From NCBI GenBank assembly GCA_029260195.1, contig JAJDDS010000599.1, positions 1 to 6,629 on the forward strand: DNA of 6,629 bases. Direction: 5' to 3'. Positions 1 to 4,718 of this stretch are shown here, one piece after another. The notes beneath the pieces were generated by a model. That model had not been told where the DNA came from and searched no databases. It saw nothing but the letters and a program-made list of their open reading frames with translations. Every line of letters starts with the position of its first letter. Position 1 is the stretch's first letter. The DNA comes from Phycisphaerae bacterium. GTDB lineage: Bacteria > Planctomycetota > Phycisphaerae > UBA1845. The translations under genes and the position numbers were made by a program.

Positions 1-500
1 GGCAGCCCACGCTGATCGACGTGCAACGCCACAAAGACTCGCCAATGATCGGAGAGGCCCCGTTCCACACAGTGGGCCTCGGCCGATTCCATGGCCTTCT
101 CAATGACGGAGTGAGCGAACTCGCGGTCAACGAGTTCGTCGGGTGACGGACCGTCGTCCGCGTGGTCGAACCCATCGGGAATCGTCGCGACCGGTTTCTT
201 GGCCACCTGCTCCTGCAGATAGAACCGCATAGCGTTCATCAGCCACCGGCGGAGCTGCATCCCGTTGCAATGCCACTTTTGGTAGAACTCGTCACGCGCC
301 AGCCGGTCGGCGAAAAAACCTTGAACGATGTCGTCCGGGTCAGCGATACTACGCCACGGGGTGCCGAGGAAGTAGGCCTTGAGCGGCGCCGCGTAGACAC
401 TCATGATGTGCAGATTGACCTCGGACCGCCCGTCCAGACCGCTATCGAGCTGGTCGAGAATCCAGGTCTTTCGCGTTTGCGGGAAATGCTCCGGCTTCAT
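1..500 (-). CDS. ECF-like RNA polymerase sigma factor, planctomycete type (3' end beyond window)
   Basis: This open frame runs from an ATG at 498-500 leftward off the window edge without a stop and gives 166 residues. It begins MKPEHFPQTRKTW; an FPxTRW-like start is typical of the ECF-like sigma factors expanded in planctomycetes. Residues about 50-80 (SIADPDDIVQGFFADRLARD and on) match the sigma region 2 core, with the acidic DxxDIVQGFF helix that binds the polymerase clamp. Residues 80-98 (LRRWLMNAMRFYL) match the following helix, and 118-160 begin the linker to region 4. Region 4, which reads the -35 element, is outside the window. By family role it would direct RNA polymerase to a dedicated promoter set; its regulon cannot be read here. 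The frame stays open to 608, so an ATG at 582-584 is a possible longer start. The ATG at 500 was chosen because family members have only a few residues before FPxTR. No clear Shine-Dalgarno sequence precedes it. Confidence 0.72.
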   Translation of the reverse strand, partial: MKPEHFPQTRKTWILDQLDSGLDGRSEVNLHIMSVYAAPLKAYFLGTPWRSIADPDDIVQGFFADRLARDEFYQKWHCNGMQLRRWLMNAMRFYLQEQVAKKPVATIPDGFDHADDGPSPDELVDREFAHSVIEKAMESAEAHCVERGLSDHWRVFVALHVDQRGL

Positions 501-801
501 GGCACGTGATATCCGTCGAGACTCAACCACGGGCGTATCCCCGCATGCGTGTCTCGATCTGTATTGCACGACTTCAAGTCCCATAGTTTCGCGAATCCTC
601 GCGCCTCAAGTCAAGCCCGTGGCTTCCAGCCTTTCCACCGTTGCAGGTACGCGCCTGTGCTTCATACGTACAAAGAGACGTTCGACTTCATCCGGCGCGC
701 GAACCTTGCGGCCAATTGGGTTCCTCCGGTGTTTCAGTCGCTGTGCACAAGCGAACGCCACGCACCTGAGCTGGCCGATCCCTTCACATCTTAGAGCCTC
801 C
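501..801. other. Intergenic stretch between phosphatase and sigma factor genes
   Basis: This gap of about 300 bases separates two minus-strand genes. I see no convincing gene in it. The open frames crossing it have arginine- and cysteine-rich translations with no family resemblance. It probably holds the sigma factor promoter: on the minus strand a TTGACT lies at 614-609, followed 18 bases later by a poor -10 (GAAACT, 590-585). That would give a leader of roughly 75-80 bases before the ATG at 500. The -10 matches only three of six consensus bases, so this is a guess. I see no stem followed by a T run that would end phosphatase transcription. Confidence 0.4.
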
Positions 802-1905
802 CTACGAAGCCCCATCGCACGTGCCGTTGATCGTGTCGCTGTCGATGCCCAAGGTCTCAGCAATTCTCGCCAGGCCGCGAGGCGTCTTTGCTCTCTTGGA
901 AATTCTTTCTCGATCAAGGAAGCCGCGGTAGGACGCAATCAGGTGCTGCGCTGCCGGATGCGCTTGTGCTCGTTGAGCGAACCGAGACGTTCGCTGTTTG
1001 AGCTCCAATGCCGACCAATCATCGCTCTGCTCAAGTTCACTCAACATCGAGATATGCAGTTCCTTGATCCTGTCATGGATCAGCCCAAGCAGCTTATCGC
1101 TCTCCTTGAGGATCATGGCGCAACGCTGTGCGCGTTCGCGCTGAGGAGTTGGTAGGGCTTCCATGTGCGAAGAGGCGGCAAATTCGGTGAGCTTGGCCCA
1201 GTCCAGATCGAGATCCGACTTGCTGCTACCGGCCAGGGTCGCGAACTCGGCGCGCATGCGTGTCCAGTGGTCGCCGCGAGACGGCACAGATACGAACTCA
1301 AACCCGGGAAGGAGCAACGCGGTGAGGCGACCGCCGTGCGCAGCGCCCGTATCAATGCCGTACACCTGACCCTCACGCACGAGTGGCTCACCGCTCCGCA
1401 TGTAGTCGTGATGCCCAACGATGAGCGGCTTGGGGCCAGCGTACTGATCGTACCACGGGCTGGGGTAGTTCTCGGTCATGAAGCGCTCGCCGGTCAGCGT
1501 GCCGATCACGACCGTCTCACGCTGTTGCTCAAGTGGCACGCCGGGCTCGAACATGCCATGCACCAGGATGGCCTCATCCAGCTCGATGTGCCGCGGGAAC
1601 GTTTCCATGAACGCCAACCAATCGTCGTAACGGTCGCTAAGTTGGGCCTTGACGATCAGTTGCGAAAGCGCCGGCCGCGTCTTGCCTTTTGCGGACATCA
1701 GGTGCTTTCGCTCATGGTTACCGATGATCGACATGGCGTTCGCCGTATCACGGAAGAACTCAAGCACCTTCTCGCTGTCCGGGCCGCGATCGACGATGTC
1801 GCCGATGGCGATTATTCCTTCGTCCGCCGTGGGCGCAACGACGTCGAGAAGCTCCATGAGCTCCTCGTAACAGCCATGTATGTCTCCGATGATGATGTGT
1901 CGCAT
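802..1905 (-). CDS. Metallophosphoesterase (PPP / ApaH-PrpE-like) with C-terminal helical extension
   Basis: This complete 367-residue protein hydrolyses phosphoesters with a two-metal centre. The PPP signature is intact: GDIHG at 7-11 (D8, H10), GDIVDRG at 35-41 (D36), GNHE at 62-65 (N63, H64), a metal-ligand histidine in LVHG (H116), and a second in VGHHDY (H165 or H166). DTGAAHGGRLTALLLP (185-200) closes the fold. This arrangement occurs in bacterial Ser/Thr protein phosphatases and in dinucleoside-tetraphosphatases, and the motifs alone do not separate the two. Residues about 228-367 go beyond the usual catalytic domain and look helical and charged, with no motif I recognise; they may bind a substrate or partner. 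There is no signal peptide or membrane segment, so it is probably cytoplasmic. The ATG is supported by the domain starting right at residue 3 and by a weak purine run (GAGAGAG, 1911-1917). It lies 48 bases downstream of a decayed exonuclease gene on the same strand. Confidence 0.88.
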   Translation of the reverse strand: MRHIIIGDIHGCYEELMELLDVVAPTADEGIIAIGDIVDRGPDSEKVLEFFRDTANAMSIIGNHERKHLMSAKGKTRPALSQLIVKAQLSDRYDDWLAFMETFPRHIELDEAILVHGMFEPGVPLEQQRETVVIGTLTGERFMTENYPSPWYDQYAGPKPLIVGHHDYMRSGEPLVREGQVYGIDTGAAHGGRLTALLLPGFEFVSVPSRGDHWTRMRAEFATLAGSSKSDLDLDWAKLTEFAASSHMEALPTPQRERAQRCAMILKESDKLLGLIHDRIKELHISMLSELEQSDDWSALELKQRTSRFAQRAQAHPAAQHLIASYRGFLDRERISKRAKTPRGLARIAETLGIDSDTINGTCDGAS

Positions 1906-1953
1906 GGAACTCTCTCGCGCAGAATGTGCGCCGTAACGCGCGCTGCGGCATTT

Positions 1954-2219
1954 CTAGCACTTGGGCGCATCACCGAAATGAAAATGCCGGAGTAGCGCGG
2001 CCGCACACTTTGCATCGTCGACGGCTCGATGTCACCGTGAATCCAGCGTGATGCCCATTCTCTCCAGCGTTTTCTCGATCGTCACGCCCGTCGTGTTCAG
2101 ATTGTTGCTCGCCGGTCAGGCCATCGCGATAGCGCGGATGTCCAACGCTGCGGCAACGAGGGATCCATTGAAGTCGAGGCCGAACGCACCGAACTCCTTC
2201 GAAGAAGCGGGATGTCATA
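1954..2219 (-). pseudogene. Remnant of a DEDDh 3'-5' exonuclease (RNase T / DnaQ fold)
   Basis: No intact frame covers this stretch, but stitched minus-strand frames read as the C-terminal half of a DEDDh exonuclease. From 2219 one frame gives YYDIPLLRR-type sequence, resembling the Exo II motif with its aspartate. Near 2197-2193 the reading must shift by one base, after which it gives EFGAFGLDFNGS, ALDIRAIAMA, then TGVTIEKTLERMGITLDSR and HRAVDDAKCAAALLRHF, ending at a TAG (1956-1954). HRAVDDA is the Exo III motif HxxxxD, and the spacing from Exo II is reasonable for the family. The second frame is broken by TGA codons at 2118-2116 and 2034-2032, the latter immediately before the catalytic histidine. 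The N-terminal half with the DxE motif (Exo I) is not found upstream; the Exo II frame meets a TAG at 2231-2229. Such enzymes trim 3' ends of DNA or RNA, but this copy cannot be functional. The assignment rests on motif recognition only. Confidence 0.5.
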
Positions 2220-2566
2220 GTACACACCCTACGCGGCCAGCACCGATCGGTTTCGCTTGGCATGACATGGCCGCACAAAGGTACCGGTGGCGCTGGCACG
2301 GCTTCGACTGGCAGATTCTCGCTCTTGTAGCTGCTGTCCATCGACATTTCTGCGGTGCTTCCGATGCCCTGTCTCGCTACTCAAATTGACCGAGAGGTTG
2401 ATCCGCGATCTCGGCGCACCTTCCTGGCCGCTAGCTGTCGAGGATCCTCGCGAAGAGCGATCGCAACGATCTCCTGGCGACGTGGCGGCAGCCGAGCTTC
2501 CGGACAGCGTTCGCCGCGGCGAGGAGCATCTGGCGGCGCCCGGAACGATCTTTGCGTTGAGCTCGT

Positions 2567-2624
2567 CGGGTACTGAACCCGGAGGTACCCGCGTGTCGCC
2601 TTGTTCGCGTCGTTGGCGGCGAAC
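2567..2624. repeat. Two adjacent perfect short inverted repeats
   Basis: CGGGTAC (2567-2573) pairs with GTACCCG (2585-2591) around an 11-base loop. GTTCGC (2603-2608) pairs with GCGAAC (2619-2624) around a 10-base loop. Neither is followed by a T run, so they are not typical intrinsic terminators. They could fold in a leader RNA or be chance pairings in GC-rich DNA. A loose direct repeat overlaps them: GAACCCGGAGGTACCC (2575-2590) resembles GAACCCCGAAGGTGCCCC (2621-2638). Confidence 0.35.
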
Positions 2625-2652
2625 CCCGAAGGTGCCCCCTGTTCGGTGCGAG

Positions 2653-2665
2653 GACAGCGCTTGTC
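2653..2665. promoter_or_regulatory. Imperfect palindrome upstream of the cysteine desulfurase (possible operator)
   Basis: GACAGCGCTTGTC has perfect GACA/TGTC arms around a five-base centre. It ends 42 bases before the desulfurase ATG. A TTGTCA resembling a -35 element (2661-2666 or one base later) overlaps its right arm, but no good -10 follows at the expected distance. The position suits a repressor site in a promoter region. Binding is purely inferred. Confidence 0.22.
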
Positions 2666-2707
2666 AAAGCAAGAATCTTCTGTCATCCTTACCAACGCCC
2701 GAACGTA

Positions 2708-3874
2708 ATGCGAGAACAACCTTTGCGACCGATTTACCTCGATCACTGCTCAACCACGCCTGTCGATCAGGGCGTATTGGATGCGATGCTGCCATTCCTG
2801 CGAGAGTTATGCGGCAACCCTGGTACGCCGCATGAGCTGGTTGGCGGACACGTGCGGAGTGCGATTCGCGCAGCACGGGAAGATGTTGCCGAGTTGGTCA
2901 ACTGCTTGCCCAACGAAATAATCTGGACCAGTGGAGCCACGGAGTCAAACAATCTGGCGATTCTTGGATTCGCGTCAGATGTGCCGCCGAACAAACGGCA
3001 CATCATCACACAAGCAACAGAACATTCAGCAGTGCTGGAACCCTGTCGCCATCTGCAACAACACGGGTGGGACGTCACCAGCCTGACGGTGGACGCCGTT
3101 GGGCGTGTCTGCACTAGGCAACTTGAGGATGCCATCAAGGACACGACGTCGCTTGTGTCGATCATGTGGGGCAACAACGAGATAGGAACGATCCAGCCTG
3201 TCAAGGAGATCGCTGACATCTGTGCTGATCGAGGGATAGTGTTTCACTGCGACGCAGCGCAAGCGGCCGGCAAAGTGGCAATAGATGTCGAGACGGTCGG
3301 CGTATCAATGCTCACGCTCTCGGCGCACAAGTTCTATGGGCCGAAGGGTGCTGGTGCGTTGTTTGTGCGCGACTTAGGAAAGAGGCGGGTCATTACGCCA
3401 CGCGTTCTTGGTGGCGGGCAAGAGAGAGGACTCAGAGCCGGAACGCTGAACGTACCCTGCATCATTGGGATGGGAGCAGCATGCTCTTTGGCACATGCGC
3501 ATCTGACTTCATGGCACCAGCATACACAACAGCTTAGACACCACTTCGAGGCCCAACTATTCGCCCAACTAGACCATGTGTCTATCAACGGTGACCGGGA
3601 GACTCGGTTGCCGCACATTTCGAACATCGCATTCCATGGCACCGACAACGAAGGGTTGCTGACAATGCTGCCGGGGCTCGTTGCGAGCACGGGATCAGCA
3701 TGTCACGTCGCGGATTTCGCTCCCAGCCACGTCTTGGATGCACTGCCAATCACACCTAAGCCCACAGAGTGCTCACTTCGCTTTGGGTTCGGCAAAGAGA
3801 ACACCGCGGCACAAATCGAATCCGCCGCGCGCTCTATTGTTGACGCCGTCAATCAGTATCGGGCGCATGCGTAG
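2708..3874 (+). CDS. Cysteine desulfurase, IscS/NifS family (DndA/SspA-like)
   Basis: This complete 388-residue PLP enzyme takes sulfur from L-cysteine as an enzyme-bound persulfide, releasing alanine. It opens with PIYLDHCSTTPVD, the family start. Further marks are ATESNNLA (77-84), the PLP-stacking histidine in TEHSAV (H106), CDAAQAAGK with D182 and Q185, the Schiff-base lysine in SAHKFYGPKG (K208), GGGQERGLRAGT (235-246), and the catalytic cysteine in STGSAC (C332). The loop after C332 (HVADFAPSHVL) has the length of group I enzymes. All key residues are present, so it should be active. The family also serves Fe-S assembly and tRNA thiolation. Here the adjacent PAPS-reductase-like gene argues for sulfur supply to DNA phosphorothioation, as DndA or SspA do. 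The gene lies convergent to that partner, 13 bases away, so it is transcribed separately. No clear ribosome binding site precedes the ATG; the start was chosen because the fold begins about eight residues later. Confidence 0.93.
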   Translation: MREQPLRPIYLDHCSTTPVDQGVLDAMLPFLRELCGNPGTPHELVGGHVRSAIRAAREDVAELVNCLPNEIIWTSGATESNNLAILGFASDVPPNKRHIITQATEHSAVLEPCRHLQQHGWDVTSLTVDAVGRVCTRQLEDAIKDTTSLVSIMWGNNEIGTIQPVKEIADICADRGIVFHCDAAQAAGKVAIDVETVGVSMLTLSAHKFYGPKGAGALFVRDLGKRRVITPRVLGGGQERGLRAGTLNVPCIIGMGAACSLAHAHLTSWHQHTQQLRHHFEAQLFAQLDHVSINGDRETRLPHISNIAFHGTDNEGLLTMLPGLVASTGSACHVADFAPSHVLDALPITPKPTECSLRFGFGKENTAAQIESAARSIVDAVNQYRAHA

Positions 3875-3887
3875 CTGTCACGGCTAG

Positions 3888-4718
3888 TTACAACTGACAA
3901 ATGAGGCATCCCTCTTCTCGCCCTGCATCATCCTCGAACTCGACGTCAGTCAGGATTTGTACAAGCCTCGGTGACTTGCGCTTCTTGCTTCTCTTCTCTT
4001 GCCATTGGCGTTCAATCTGCTCCATACGTTCTGGCTTCTCAAGTTCTTCGAGCGGCTCGTCACCACACCAGTAAAACGCATTGCTTTCATTATTGTACTT
4101 CCGCTGTGCGAATTCGTACGCCTTTGCTTCCTCGAAGAGTCCCGGATACTTCTGCTTTAGGCGTACCCACTCGATCCTCTGTTGGTAGAAACAAAAGTAG
4201 CAACCAGATCTCGTCCGTCCCCAGTCCGTGTACTTGGGCAAGCCCAGCCCCGATTCTTCGAGAATCCGAAGCACATCGTCGTACACAATGCCGTCCTCCC
4301 GAAACGGGTAAACGGTCTCGATATTAGGCTTAGCGCTGATGTAACCTGACCTGCTCTCGTCAGCGCGAAGGGCGATATAGTTCACAACAGGATCGTCACC
4401 AATCCATCGTTCAAACGGCTTCAGCTTGAGGTTCTTGGTACACCACCGGCGCATATTCGATGGGATCATCCCGCGATACACTTTGAGCCAATGGTCGAAC
4501 CCTTTGTCGGGATTGCTCTTCAAAACTGGCTTCCCAAGAATTGCCTCCAACCGATCGAGGTATTCGTATGTCTCATCGAGTTCCTTGAACGTGTCATGGA
4601 ATACATACTCCATGTTGGCAATCCGATCGCGCAAGTAAATAGCCAGTGCAGCACTGTCCTTTCCACCAGACAGGCTCAAAATATGTCTCACGGATTTCAC
4701 CTCAGTTCTAAGTGCCAT
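3888..4718 (-). CDS. PAPS-reductase-like PP-loop protein, DndC/SspD type (DNA phosphorothioation)
   Basis: This complete 276-residue protein of the phosphoadenosine-phosphosulfate reductase/ATP-pyrophosphatase superfamily has its PP-loop at 15-22 (SLSGGKDS). IALRADES (116-122 area) matches the second family motif. Cysteines sit in RWCTKNLK (C93), GCYFC (C173, C176), C218, and a CLIC pair at the extreme C terminus (C271, C274), enough for a metal or Fe-S site and a sulfur relay. DndC, the best-studied relative, is an Fe-S protein that splits ATP to pyrophosphate and is thought to activate the DNA backbone before sulfur transfer. This protein is much shorter than a typical DndC (near 500 residues), which suits an SspD-like form better. 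Its ATG overlaps the end of the upstream ATPase gene by 11 bases and lacks a good ribosome binding site, so translation is probably coupled. Assimilatory PAPS reductase is less likely given these neighbours. A BrxP-type protein of type 4 BREX is the closest alternative. Confidence 0.85.
   Translation of the reverse strand: MALRTEVKSVRHILSLSGGKDSAALAIYLRDRIANMEYVFHDTFKELDETYEYLDRLEAILGKPVLKSNPDKGFDHWLKVYRGMIPSNMRRWCTKNLKLKPFERWIGDDPVVNYIALRADESRSGYISAKPNIETVYPFREDGIVYDDVLRILEESGLGLPKYTDWGRTRSGCYFCFYQQRIEWVRLKQKYPGLFEEAKAYEFAQRKYNNESNAFYWCGDEPLEELEKPERMEQIERQWQEKRSKKRKSPRLVQILTDVEFEDDAGREEGCLICQL

Larger units (their letters stand above)
2220..2707. other. GC-rich region without a recognisable gene
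   Basis: About 490 bases lie between the exonuclease remnant and the cysteine desulfurase. Several open frames cross it on both strands. Their translations are low in hydrophobic core residues, rich in Arg, Ser, Pro and Ala, and resemble no family, as expected of chance frames in GC-rich DNA. The best residual candidate is a minus-strand stretch near 2430-2545, read as MLLAAANAVRKLG and following. It looks mildly protein-like but has no identity. The region may be further decayed remnant DNA, and it must contain the promoter of the desulfurase gene. Its right third holds small inverted repeats. Confidence 0.35.

Noticed and set aside
585..614. Sigma-70-type promoter (TTGACT, 18-base spacer, GAAACT) for the sigma factor gene
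   Set aside because: The -10 matches the consensus at only three of six positions, so it is mentioned as a possibility but not annotated as a site.
403..1155. Plus-strand open frame of 250 codons over the sigma gene, the gap and the phosphatase end
   Set aside because: It is rich in Arg, Ser and Cys without any motif, and crosses two real minus-strand genes.
1165..1995. Long plus-strand open frame (276 codons) opposite the phosphatase
   Set aside because: It is antisense to a gene with a full catalytic motif set, and its translation has no family features; it is a shadow of the phosphatase codons.
2032..2118. Reading the two in-frame TGA codons of the exonuclease remnant as sense (recoding or selenocysteine)
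   Set aside because: A separate one-base shift is also needed, the N-terminal half is missing, and no SECIS-like stem is evident. None of the intact genes ends in TGA, but four genes are too few to argue for a changed code.
1970..2347. Minus-strand open frame of 125 codons
   Set aside because: The exonuclease motifs in this stretch lie in the other two minus frames; this frame shows no family resemblance across the same DNA.
2287..2835. Plus-strand open frame of 182 codons running into the desulfurase start
   Set aside because: It overlaps the desulfurase in another frame, and its Arg/Pro/Ser-rich translation shows no recognisable domain.
3862..3900. Intrinsic terminator at the convergent gene junction
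   Set aside because: Only a four-base TAGC/GCTA pairing is present, with no T run on either strand.
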